Origin: an uncultured Oscillospiraceae bacterium
GTDB lineage: Bacteria > Bacillota > Clostridia > Oscillospirales > Ruminococcaceae
Reading direction: 5' to 3'
Length of the DNA stretch: 12,564 nt
Assembly (NCBI GenBank): GCA_905212515.1
Contig: CAJMEU010000081.1
Location: forward strand, 1 to 12,564
In this document: in pieces, positions 6,234-12,564 of the stretch
Position numbering within the stretch: the stretch's first letter is position 1
Layout of the letters: every line of letters starts with the position of its first letter
The notes under the pieces: generated by a model
Seen by the model: only the letters and a program-made list of their open reading frames with translations
Database searches by the model: none
What the model was told of the DNA's origin: nothing
Program-made: the position numbers and the translations under genes

Positions 6234-6492
6234 TTATGTTGCTTCCAGGATACCGGGCAATTCTAAGGAAATCGTAAGGGGCGGAAAAATTTTCGGTTCG
6301 CCTTATTATACCGCGCCCGAAGGCCGTGGGCAACCGCTTTTCAGGCCTTGTCCGCAAAGCCGTCCGCTTTGTCCGCCCCGGGCCGTTATACTGGAAGGTG
6401 GAAGCCGCAAACGGCTTTCCAAAAACGGCCGCGCCCCGGGCGGGGCGCCGGATGCGGACGGCGCGAGGGCCCCGGCGCGGCGGGAGAGGATG
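6234..6492. other. Non-coding leader between the repeat element and the phage genes
   Basis: No credible gene is seen. The stretch holds small hairpins at 6355-6371 (CAAAGC/GCTTTG), about 6400-6423 (GGAAGCCG with CGGCTTTCC, no U-tract) and 6431-6448 (GCGCCCC/GGGGCGC). TATTAT at 6304-6309 and TATACT at 6387-6392 look like -10 boxes, but neither has a recognisable -35 at 16-18 nt. The promoter of the phage module may be here but cannot be fixed. No attachment site or tRNA was seen. Confidence 0.5.
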
Positions 6493-6828
6493 ATGACGAC
6501 GACGAGCAAAAGACAAACGGCGGGCGGCAAACACAGCCGGAAAGCGCCGCCCATCCCCGGGCCCGAAAGGGCCCTGGCGCGCCTGTGCCGGGGGTACTCG
6601 TACCGGGAGCAGGTGTGGGAAAAGTGCAAGGCGCCCGTGCTGGACGCGGAGGGCCGCAAGGTGGGCGAGCGGGAGGAGCTGCAGGTGGTGGAACTGAAAA
6701 AGCAGCGCCCGCCGGACCTGGAGGCCATCAAGCTGTGGCACAGCCTGAACCGTCCCGCCGCCGGCGGGGCCGCCGCGCCCCTGTACGTGGTGGACGACGT
6801 GGGGCCCGGCCATGGCGGCGGGGACTGA
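6493..6828 (+). CDS. Small terminase subunit-like protein, lacking an N-terminal HTH
   Basis: This is a small basic protein of 111 residues directly upstream of, and overlapping by 17 nt, the large terminase gene. That is the position of the DNA-recognising small terminase subunit (TerS). The only family-like feature is the segment RPPDLEAIKLWHSLNRP (about 74-90), which resembles the conserved end of Firmicutes TerS proteins (PPDxxAxxxWLxNR). The N-terminal region is a basic, proline-rich tail, followed by YSYREQVWEKCKAPVLD, and shows no clear helix-turn-helix. It is shorter than typical TerS proteins (about 140-180 residues). The ATG at 6493 is preferred because GGGAG lies 6 nt upstream; an adjacent in-frame ATG at 6490 is almost equally possible. 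It may be a reduced TerS or an unrelated accessory packaging protein. The call rests mainly on position. Confidence 0.55.
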   Translation: MTTTSKRQTAGGKHSRKAPPIPGPERALARLCRGYSYREQVWEKCKAPVLDAEGRKVGEREELQVVELKKQRPPDLEAIKLWHSLNRPAAGGAAAPLYVVDDVGPGHGGGD

Positions 6829-8074
6829 CGGCCCGCGCCGCCCGGCGGTGCGGCTGAGCGGGCTGATCGCCCCGGCGTATCGGGCCCTGCACCGGGATAT
6901 CCAGCGCCACGGCCACACCCACTATGTGCTGACGGGCGGGCGCGGCAGCGGGAAATCCAGCTTTGCGGCGCTGGAGGTGTGGCTGATCCTGCTGCGCCAT
7001 CCGGACTGCCACGGCCTGGTGCTGCGCAAAACGGCGGCCAGCCTGCGCCACAGCGCGGTGAACCAGTATTTGTGGGCCGCCGGGCGGCTGGGCGTGACGG
7101 ACGCGGTGTACAGGGCGGGCGAAAACGCCATCCTGCGCCGCGGGACCGGGCAGATGATCCTGCTGCGCGGCGCCGACGACTGGACCAAGCTGAAGAGCCT
7201 GAAGATGCCCTTCGGACGGGTGGCGGCGGTGCACTTTGAAGAGCGGGACCAGTTTGCCGGGCGCGCGGAGCTGGACGGCATCCTGCGCACGGTGATGCGG
7301 GGCGGCGGGGATTTTTGGAGCTTTGAGACCGGCAACCCGCCCCCGCGGCCCGGCCATTGGGCCAACGCCGAACGGGCGGCGCTGGCGGCGCGGCCGGACT
7401 ACCTTCTGCACCACAGCGACTACCGGGCCCTGCCCGCCGCCTGGCTGGGCGGCGCCTTTTTGGCCGAGGCCGAGCAGGCGCGCGCGTCCAACGAGGCCGC
7501 CTGGCGGCGGGACTACCTGGGCGAGGTGGGCGCGGACAGCGGCCTTGTATTCGGCAACGTGGAGCTGCGGGACATCACGGAGGGAGAGATCGCCGGGTTC
7601 GAGCGGGTGTACCGCGGGGTGGACTGGGGCTTCTGGCCCGACCCCTTCGCCTACGTGGAGGCGGCCTGGGACCCGGCGCGGCGCACGGTATACCTCTTCG
7701 GCGAGGAGACGGCCTTCCGCCTGTGCAACGAGGACGCGGCCGCCCTGCTGAAGGCCCGGGGCGTGGGCGGGCGCGACACGGTGTGGGCCGACGCGGCCGA
7801 GCCGAAAAGCATCGCCGCCTTCCGCCGGCTGGGGCTTTTGTGCCGGGCGGCGGGCAAGGGCCGGGGCAGCCTGCAGTATTCGCTGCGGTGGCTGGCCGGG
7901 CTGCGTGCCATCGTCATCGACCCGGCCTGCTGCCCCGAGACGGCGCGGGAGTTCGGCAATTACTGCTATGTGTGCGACCGGGACGGCCGCCCCACCGGCG
8001 ACGCGCCGGACCGGGACAACCACCACATCGACGCGGCGCGCTACGCGCTGTGGAGCGTGTGGGCCAGAAGCTGA
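6812..8074 (+). CDS. terL: Phage terminase large subunit (PBSX-like)
   Basis: This is the ATP-driven DNA packaging motor and headful nuclease, 420 residues. The ATPase domain has Walker A GGRGSGKSS (42-50) and Walker B VAAVHFEERDQF (138-148), where FEE replaces the classical DE as in related Firmicutes terminases. A coupling-like FETGNPP is at 171-177. The RNase H-like nuclease domain has its acidic residues in GVDWGF (Asp271), WADAAEPKSI (Asp327, Glu330) and DNHHIDAARYAL (Asp407). All key residues are present, so the enzyme looks intact. The ATG at 6812 lies inside the end of the upstream gene and has only a weak GGGG-rich site, which suggests translational coupling. An 88-nt gap with GC-rich dyads separates it from the portal gene, unlike the tight overlaps further down. 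Confidence 0.95.
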   Translation: MAAGTDGPRRPAVRLSGLIAPAYRALHRDIQRHGHTHYVLTGGRGSGKSSFAALEVWLILLRHPDCHGLVLRKTAASLRHSAVNQYLWAAGRLGVTDAVYRAGENAILRRGTGQMILLRGADDWTKLKSLKMPFGRVAAVHFEERDQFAGRAELDGILRTVMRGGGDFWSFETGNPPPRPGHWANAERAALAARPDYLLHHSDYRALPAAWLGGAFLAEAEQARASNEAAWRRDYLGEVGADSGLVFGNVELRDITEGEIAGFERVYRGVDWGFWPDPFAYVEAAWDPARRTVYLFGEETAFRLCNEDAAALLKARGVGGRDTVWADAAEPKSIAAFRRLGLLCRAAGKGRGSLQYSLRWLAGLRAIVIDPACCPETAREFGNYCYVCDRDGRPTGDAPDRDNHHIDAARYALWSVWARS

Positions 8075-8162
8075 CCGGCGCAGGGAGAGGGGCCGGCCGG
8101 CGGGGAAAGCGCCGGGAAAGCCCCGTCGCGGCCCTGCCGGGCGGCCCCGGAAAGGAGACAAC

Positions 8163-9536
8163 TTGACACAGACATTGGAACGGATCATCGGCACGGTGCG
8201 GGCCATGTTCGCCGCCGGGGGCCCCGGCGCGCCGGAGCTGGACCGGGGCCTTGATTTGTTGGAGGCGCCGCGCCGCTGGCTGCGGCTGTTCGCGGGAAAT
8301 CCCCCCTGGGCGGACGCGCGCAGCCTGGGCCTGCCGGCGGCCATCGCGGCCGAGGTGGCCCGCCTGACCACGGTGGAGCTGGCGGGCCATATCGCCGGCG
8401 GCGCGCGGGCGGCCTTCCTGGACGAGCAGCTGCAGCCCGTGCTGGCGGCCCTGCGCGGCCAGTGCGAATTCGTGGCCGCCTGCGGCGGCATCATGATGAA
8501 GCCCTATGTGGCGGGCGGGCGCGTGGCCGTGGACTTCGTGCTGCCCGGCGGCTTTATCCCCACCCAATGGGACGGGCAGGGGCGCATCACCGGGGCGGTG
8601 TTCCTGGAGCGTTTCAGCCAGGGCGGCGCGGACTACACGCGCCTGGAGCACCATCGCCTGACGGACGAGGGCTACGTGGTGGAGAACCGGGCCTTTTGCG
8701 CCGGCAAAGGCGGGGGCCTGGGCAGGGAGACGCCCCTGGCAGCCGTGCCGCGCTGGGCGGCCCTGAGCCCCCGGGTATGCCTGGCCGCCGAAGACGCGCC
8801 GGCCGGGCCGCTGTTCAGCTACTTCAAGCTGCCCTTTGCCAACGCGGCCCAGCCGGGCAGCCCCTTGGGCGTGGCGGTATACGGGCGGGCCGAGAGCCTT
8901 TTGGAGGAGGCGGACCGCCAGTACGAGCGCCTGTTGTGGGAATACGAGGGCAGCGAGCTGGCCGTGGACGCCAGCGTGGGCGCGCTGGACGTGCAAAACG
9001 GCGAGGCCCGCCTGCCCCGGGCCAAGAGAAGGTTGTTCCGCGAATTGGCCGTGACCGGCGCGGACGGCGGCGACCTGTACCGGGTATTCAGCCCGGCCAT
9101 CCGGGACGAAAGCCTGCTGCGGGGGCTGGACAGCCTTTTGAAGCGCATCGAATTCGCCTGCTGCCTTTCCTACGGCACGCTGAGCGACCCCCAGGCCGTG
9201 GCCAAAACGGCCGAGGAGATCAAGATGTCGAAACAGCGCAGTTATTCGGCGGTGTGCGACATCCAAAAAAGCCTGGAGGGGGCCCTGCGGGACCTGGTGC
9301 GGGCCATGGACGCCTACGCCACCCTGTACGGCCTGGCGCCGGAGGGCGGATATGAGGCGGCCTTCCATTTCGGAGACGGCGTGGCCGTGGACACGGACAC
9401 CGAGCGCGCGCAGATGCGCCTGGACTGCCAGGCCGGCGCGGCCGCCTGGTGGGAATACCGGGCGAAATTTTACGGCGAGAGCGAGGAGGAGGCCCGGCTG
9501 CGGGCCGACGAGGCGCGGAAAGGAGACGGAGCATGA
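8163..9536 (+). CDS. Phage portal protein (SPP1 Gp6-like), TTG start
   Basis: This 457-residue protein would form the dodecameric ring at one vertex of the capsid, through which the terminase drives DNA and to which the tail joins. It matches the SPP1 gp6-type portal family in overall layout. The N-terminal part ends at ARSLGLPAAIAAEVARL, then LEHHRLTDEGYVVENRAF lies mid-protein, and the C-terminal AEEIKMSKQRSYSAVCDIQ (about 349-367) is followed by ALRDLVRAMDAYATLYGL, the typical helical stem/crown region. The start is TTG at 8163, with AAAGGAG 7 nt upstream. The next in-frame ATG, at 8202, has no ribosome site. The length is close to the family norm. The last 4 nt overlap the scaffold gene (ATGA), so the two are coupled. 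Confidence 0.92.
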   Translation: MTQTLERIIGTVRAMFAAGGPGAPELDRGLDLLEAPRRWLRLFAGNPPWADARSLGLPAAIAAEVARLTTVELAGHIAGGARAAFLDEQLQPVLAALRGQCEFVAACGGIMMKPYVAGGRVAVDFVLPGGFIPTQWDGQGRITGAVFLERFSQGGADYTRLEHHRLTDEGYVVENRAFCAGKGGGLGRETPLAAVPRWAALSPRVCLAAEDAPAGPLFSYFKLPFANAAQPGSPLGVAVYGRAESLLEEADRQYERLLWEYEGSELAVDASVGALDVQNGEARLPRAKRRLFRELAVTGADGGDLYRVFSPAIRDESLLRGLDSLLKRIEFACCLSYGTLSDPQAVAKTAEEIKMSKQRSYSAVCDIQKSLEGALRDLVRAMDAYATLYGLAPEGGYEAAFHFGDGVAVDTDTERAQMRLDCQAGAAAWWEYRAKFYGESEEEARLRADEARKGDGA

Positions 9537-9946
9537 ACCTGGAGGAGCTTTGCGCGCTGGGCCTGGACGAGGACGCCGCGGGCCGGGTGCTGGCGCTGCA
9601 CGGCCGGGCGCTGGAGGAGCAGCGGGACCGGTATGAAGCACAGGCCGCGGCCCTGCAGGGGGAGCTGGAGGCCCGCCGGCGGGCCGAGGCCACCCGGCGG
9701 GCGGCCGAGGGGCTGCGGTTTTCCTCGGACAGCGCGCGGCGCTGCTTTTTCACCGACCTGGAGCAGGCGGCGCTGCCTTTGACGGAGGACGGCGCGCTGG
9801 CGGGCTTCGCGGCGTTCGCGGAGGAATTTTGCCGCAGGGACCCGGCGGCCCTGCGCGGGCCGGACAGCATGCCCCTGTTCGTTTTGCCGGGCGGGGGCAT
9901 GACGGCCGGAGAGGACGAGACGCTGCGGCGGGCCTTCGGCCTGTGA
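9533..9946 (+). CDS. Phage capsid scaffolding protein (Gp20-like)
   Basis: This 137-residue, largely helical protein would guide capsid assembly and leave before DNA packaging. A charged coiled-coil-like segment (about 27-60, with repeated E, R and Q) is followed by a family-like block: LRFSSDSARRCFFTDLEQ and LPLTEDGALAGFAAFAEEF. It then reaches DPAAL and a flexible C-terminus. This resembles the phage minor structural/scaffold Gp20 family of Firmicutes phages, in which a K/R-F-SS-S-A-R-F-pattern precedes an LPL-DG-L-GF motif. The ATG at 9533 overlaps the portal stop (ATGA), with AAAGGAG about 8 nt upstream. Position between portal and major capsid protein supports the call. Members are often longer (about 170-200 residues), so this is a short version. 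Confidence 0.82.
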   Translation: MNLEELCALGLDEDAAGRVLALHGRALEEQRDRYEAQAAALQGELEARRRAEATRRAAEGLRFSSDSARRCFFTDLEQAALPLTEDGALAGFAAFAEEFCRRDPAALRGPDSMPLFVLPGGGMTAGEDETLRRAFGL

Positions 9947-9976
9947 GCGGCGACGGACAAATTAAAGGAGGATGTT

Positions 9977-10837
9977 ATGAATACCATCGAACTTGCGAAA
10001 ACTTATGTGCCCATGCTGGACGAGGTGTACGCCCAGGCGTCGCTGACCGCGCGCCTGGACGGCGACGGCGCCCTGTGCAGCCAGGGCGCGGGCGCGGGGG
10101 AACTGATCGTGCCCATGATGACCATGCAGGGCCTGGGCGACTACGACCGGGGCGGCGGCTACGCCGACGGCGACGTGACGCTGAAAAACACCACCGTGCA
10201 GTGCAATTTTGACCGCGGCCGCATGTTCAGCGTGGACAGCCTGGACAACGCCGAGACGGCCGGCGTGGCCTTCGGGCGGCTGGCGGGCGAATTTATCCGC
10301 ACCAAGGTGGCGCCGGAGCTGGACGCCTTCCGCTTTGCCCAGTATGCGGGCAAGGAGGGCATCGGCACCGCCAGCGGCGCCCTGGCCGACGGCAAGGCCG
10401 TGGTGGCCGCTTTGCGCGCGGCGCTGACGGCCATGGACGCGGGCGAGGTGCCGCCCGAGGACCGGCACCTGTTTATCCTGCCGGAACTGCTGGCCCTGGT
10501 GGAGGACCTAGACACCACCGCCTCCCGCGCGGTGCTGCAGAATTTTGCCAGCATCACCCGGGTGCCGGGCCAGCGCTTCCACACGGCCATCACCCAGCGC
10601 GACGGCGTGAGCGAGGGGCAGCTGGACGGCGGCTTCGTGCCCGGCGGCAAGGCCATCAACTTTATGGTGGTGCACAAGCCGGCGGTGATCCAGTTCCAGA
10701 AGCACGCGGCGCCCAAGATCATCAGCCCGGAGCAGAACCAGAAGGCGGACGCCTGGAAATACGGCTACCGCAACGTGGGCGTGGCCGACGTATATGCGGG
10801 CAAGCTGGCGGGCGTGTACTGCCACACTGTGAGCTGA
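9977..10837 (+). CDS. Phage major capsid protein
   Basis: This 286-residue protein is the main shell subunit, probably with an HK97-type fold. It resembles coat proteins of Clostridia siphophages: an N-terminal LAKTYVPMLDEVYAQASLT, then ELIVPMMTMQGLGDYDRGGGY, the NFDRGRMFSVDSLDNAETAG stretch and GRLAGEFIRTKVAPELDAFRF. It closes with a segment that includes IQFQKHAAPKIISP. No N-terminal pro-domain or adjacent protease is evident, consistent with assembly on a separate scaffold. The ATG at 9977 has a strong AAAGGAGG 5 nt upstream, the best ribosome site in the module, as expected for the most abundant product. It starts 30 nt after the scaffold gene and its stop overlaps the next start by 1 nt (TGATG). 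Confidence 0.92.
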   Translation: MNTIELAKTYVPMLDEVYAQASLTARLDGDGALCSQGAGAGELIVPMMTMQGLGDYDRGGGYADGDVTLKNTTVQCNFDRGRMFSVDSLDNAETAGVAFGRLAGEFIRTKVAPELDAFRFAQYAGKEGIGTASGALADGKAVVAALRAALTAMDAGEVPPEDRHLFILPELLALVEDLDTTASRAVLQNFASITRVPGQRFHTAITQRDGVSEGQLDGGFVPGGKAINFMVVHKPAVIQFQKHAAPKIISPEQNQKADAWKYGYRNVGVADVYAGKLAGVYCHTVS

Positions 10838-11199
10838 TGGAACGGCCGGACTATGTCTTTTACCGGGATGCCTACGGCGGCGCGCTGCTGGGGGAGGAGG
10901 ACTTCACCCGGCTGTGCCGCCGGGCGGGAGAGCGGCTTTCGGCCGACACCTTCGGCCGGTGCGAGACGGCGGGCGCGGAGGTGCGGGGGCGGATCGATTT
11001 GTGCCTGTGCGCCATGGCCGAGGCCCTGGCCGAGGGCGAGCGGGGCCAGGACCGCCTGACCGCCGAGAGCCTGGGCAGCTGGAGCCGCAGCTACCGGGCG
11101 GCCGGCGGCAGCGGCGACGGCGCGGCGCGGGCCGAGCGGCTGTACCTGGCCGATACGGGCCTTTTGTACCGCGGCGCGGGGAGGTGGCGTTATGTTTGA
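10837..11199 (+). CDS. Head-tail connector (adaptor) protein
   Basis: This small protein of 120 residues follows the capsid gene directly (TGATG stop-start overlap). Its layout fits the gp6/YqbG-like head-tail connector group, whose helical members bind below the portal ring. It opens with YVFYRDAYGGALLGEEDFTRLCRRAGERL, has a central helix RIDLCLCAMAEAL (about 52-64) and a later segment ESLGSWSRSYRAAGG (77-91). This resembles the family's E-S-x-G-x-x-S-x-S-Y pattern. The end RLYLADTGLLYRGAGRWRYV is also typical. Identification is by pattern and position, not by catalytic residues. No strong ribosome site is evident, so re-initiation after capsid translation is likely. Confidence 0.8.
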   Translation: MERPDYVFYRDAYGGALLGEEDFTRLCRRAGERLSADTFGRCETAGAEVRGRIDLCLCAMAEALAEGERGQDRLTAESLGSWSRSYRAAGGSGDGAARAERLYLADTGLLYRGAGRWRYV

Positions 11200-11605
11200 G
11201 GACAAGGTGACGCTGCTGTGCCGCTTCGGCCCCGCCCGGGCCGAGGCCTTCAGCCCCTGGGTGCTGACGGGCGTGCACTGGGCGGGCGTGGCCGGCCTGC
11301 GCGCCGCCCCCGGCGCCGGATATCGCCGGGCCGAGGGGCTGCTGGTGGTGCCCTATGCCGCGGCGGGCGGGTATGTATCCCCTGCCGCCTGGGAGCAACT
11401 TTCACCCGAAGAGCGGGGCGGGCATTTCACCCTGCGGGCGGGGGACGCGGTGTGCCCCGGCGGCCTTCTGCCCGGCGAGGGCGAAAGCCCCGCGGCCTTT
11501 TTGGCCCGCACGTCCCACTGGGTGATTGAGCAGGCGGCGGAGTATCCCCACGGGCCCATGGCCCATTTCGAGGCGCTGTGCGGCGGCCGGGAGGCCCGGC
11601 TATGA
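11192..11605 (+). CDS. Putative head-closure/minor capsid protein
   Basis: This 137-residue protein overlaps the connector gene by 8 nt and the next gene by 3 nt. It opens with MFEDKVTLLCRF and has a predicted beta-rich body. The segment RRAEGLLVVPYAAAGGYVSPAAWEQL (positions 49-74) precedes FTLRAGDAVCPG. The pattern, a short F-x-D-x-V-T-L start followed by V-x-V-P-Y and a Y-x-x-P-x-x-W motif, resembles an uncharacterised minor capsid family (possibly DUF6751) found after the connector in Clostridia phages. A head-completion or stopper role is inferred from gene order. The ATG at 11192 has GGAGG about 8 nt upstream. Confidence 0.65.
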   Translation: MFEDKVTLLCRFGPARAEAFSPWVLTGVHWAGVAGLRAAPGAGYRRAEGLLVVPYAAAGGYVSPAAWEQLSPEERGGHFTLRAGDAVCPGGLLPGEGESPAAFLARTSHWVIEQAAEYPHGPMAHFEALCGGREARL

Positions 11606-11997
11606 GCGCGCGGGAGGCCCTGCGCGCCCTGCTGGAAAGCCTGCCCGCCTGCGAGGCGCTGTGCCCGGATGGCATCTTCACCGAGGCCGGCGCCGGAGCG
11701 CGCGGCGGGGCGCTGTGCCTGGAAGAGGAGCTGGGGCGCACGGAGGACATTTTGGGCCAGGTGACGCGCCGGCTGCGCTGGCGGCTGTGGCTGCCCCGGT
11801 GCGCCGGGGGCGAGGAGGCCCGCGCCGCGCTGGCGGCGGGGTGCGAGCGCCTACGCGCCGAGGCCCTGCGGGCCGGGACGAGTTTTGACGCGGTGGAGAT
11901 GACGCCTCTTCGCCTTGCCCGCCTGGACGGCGGGACAGGCGCGTTTTATGTGGACATCACGACCACGAGTACGGAAAGGAAAGAAGCAAATGGCTGA
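11602..11997 (+). CDS. Putative minor capsid/tail-completion protein
   Basis: This 131-residue protein starts at an ATG overlapping the previous stop (ATGA), with GGGAGG about 8 nt upstream. I recognise no catalytic motif. It is alanine- and arginine-rich with a helical N-terminus (AREALRALLESLPAC), a central RLRWRLWLPRC (52-62) and a C-terminal MTPLRLARLDGGTGAFYVDITTT. The last part resembles the end of small phage proteins that cap the neck before the tail tube gene. Gene order (connector, head closure, this gene, tail tube) fits a tail-completion or terminator protein. Its end overlaps the tail gene by 8 nt. Other roles cannot be excluded. Confidence 0.6.
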   Translation: MSAREALRALLESLPACEALCPDGIFTEAGAGARGGALCLEEELGRTEDILGQVTRRLRWRLWLPRCAGGEEARAALAAGCERLRAEALRAGTSFDAVEMTPLRLARLDGGTGAFYVDITTTSTERKEANG

Positions 11998-12484
11998 GAA
12001 GAAGCAAAAGATCAAACGCTCCCGCTTCGCGCTGTTTTTGAACACGGCGCCCGGCGCGGAAAAACCCGTTTGGAGCCTGGTGGGCGACGGCGTGACGGAG
12101 CTGTCCATCGCCTATAACCCCCAGACCAGCGAGGCTGTGTACATCAACCAGGATTCTGGCACCACGGACGTGGAGAGCTACAAGCCCACCATCGCCACGC
12201 CGATGACGGCCATCAAGGGCGACGAGGTGTTCGAGTTCGTGGACGGGCTGCGGGTGGGCCGCAAGGTGCTGAGCGACTGCGTGACCGAGTGCCTGCTGGT
12301 GTACCTTTACAAGGAGGAGCAGAGCGGCGCCTGGCCGGCGGAGAAAAACGCCTGCGCGGTGCAGATCGACGAGTTCGGCGGCGCGGGCGGCGAGAGCGCC
12401 AAGCTGAGCTTTACCATCAATTTGCAGGGCGACGCCGTGCAGGGCACGTTCAGCCCCGCGACGAAGACCTTTACCGCAGTTTGA
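11990..12484 (+). CDS. Phage major tail (tube) protein
   Basis: This 164-residue, beta-rich protein probably forms the tail tube. It begins with a basic MAEKKQKIKRSRFALFLNT, then WSLVGDGVTELSIAYNPQT, VYINQDSG, a SYKPTIATPMTAIKGDEVFEF segment and a typical C-terminal stretch, FTINLQGDAVQGTFSPATKTFTAV. This is the pattern of siphophage tail tube proteins of Clostridia. The ATG at 11990 lies within the previous gene's last codons. A GGAAAG-type site upstream is moderate. The frame remains open upstream to 11915, but that part overlaps the previous gene and has no better start. It is the last complete gene of the window. Confidence 0.85.
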   Translation: MAEKKQKIKRSRFALFLNTAPGAEKPVWSLVGDGVTELSIAYNPQTSEAVYINQDSGTTDVESYKPTIATPMTAIKGDEVFEFVDGLRVGRKVLSDCVTECLLVYLYKEEQSGAWPAEKNACAVQIDEFGGAGGESAKLSFTINLQGDAVQGTFSPATKTFTAV

Positions 12485-12564
12485 CACCAGCCCCGGGGGC
12501 GGCCGGCGCCCCCCCCGGCCCAGAGGAAAGAGGGAGCACCGGGCCGGGAGCGAAGGAGCACCCC
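12485..12564 (+). other. Intergenic end with ribosome site for a gene beyond the window
   Basis: After the tail gene there is a GC-rich dyad (GGGGGC near 12495 with GCCCCC near 12510) without a U-tract. Further on, AAGGAG at about 12554-12559 looks like a ribosome binding site for a further gene starting just past the right edge. A tail assembly chaperone would be the usual next gene. Confidence 0.4.

Noticed and set aside
5891..6277. Plus-strand open frames across the repeat element
   Set aside because: Their peptides simply follow the palindromes and terminal repeats, and they lack ribosome sites and protein-like composition.
6728..9641. Long minus-strand frames opposite the terminase and portal genes
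   Set aside because: These are antisense shadows typical of DNA with about 70% GC; they are Pro/Arg/Ala-rich with no recognisable domain or ribosome site.

Overview
The window looks like a chromosomal segment of a GC-rich Clostridia member, probably an Oscillospiraceae/Ruminococcaceae-type gut bacterium. This is inferred from AGGAGG-type ribosome binding sites, GTG and TTG starts, an agr-type quorum-sensing cassette, a TraX-family gene and a Firmicutes-type siphophage head module. No rRNA, tRNA, CRISPR array, integrase or recombinase was found.

Left third (1-2800, minus strand): an agr-like cassette read right to left: LytTR response regulator, then AgrC-like GHKL sensor kinase, then AgrB-like peptide-processing protease that runs off the left edge. 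The order is the reverse of agrBDCA, and any agrD pheromone gene would lie outside the window. A TGn-TATAAT promoter precedes the regulator. The kinase is split by a one-base frameshift just after its phospho-acceptor region, and its membrane sensor half is markedly AT-rich. The cassette is therefore either recently inactivated, affected by a sequencing error, or (less likely) read by -1 frameshifting.

Middle (2749-5737, minus strand): a second operon, TraX-family membrane protein, OmpR-type response regulator, HAMP-type histidine kinase, closed by a strong hairpin terminator at 2749-2797.

Junction (5758-6233): a 476-bp non-coding element with ~43-bp terminal inverted repeats (35 of 43 matching), a possible TTA target duplication, a nested inner inverted repeat, an internal bidirectional terminator and at least seven separate hairpins. 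It resembles a MITE or a large structured repeat and sits between the chromosomal genes and the phage genes, ending 20 nt from the TraX start codon. This is the most interesting object in the window.

Right half (6493-12564, plus strand): a compact, very GC-rich phage structural module in canonical order: small-terminase-like protein, large terminase, portal (TTG start), Gp20-like scaffold, major capsid protein, head-tail connector, two small head-completion proteins and a tail tube protein, then a ribosome binding site at the right edge. From the portal onward the genes are overlapping or closely spaced and look like one transcription unit. Lysogeny genes, a Mu-F/SPP1-gp7-type minor head protein and a prohead protease are absent from the expected places, so this could be a prophage read from its packaging end, a decayed remnant, or a reduced phage-derived particle system; the window cannot decide.
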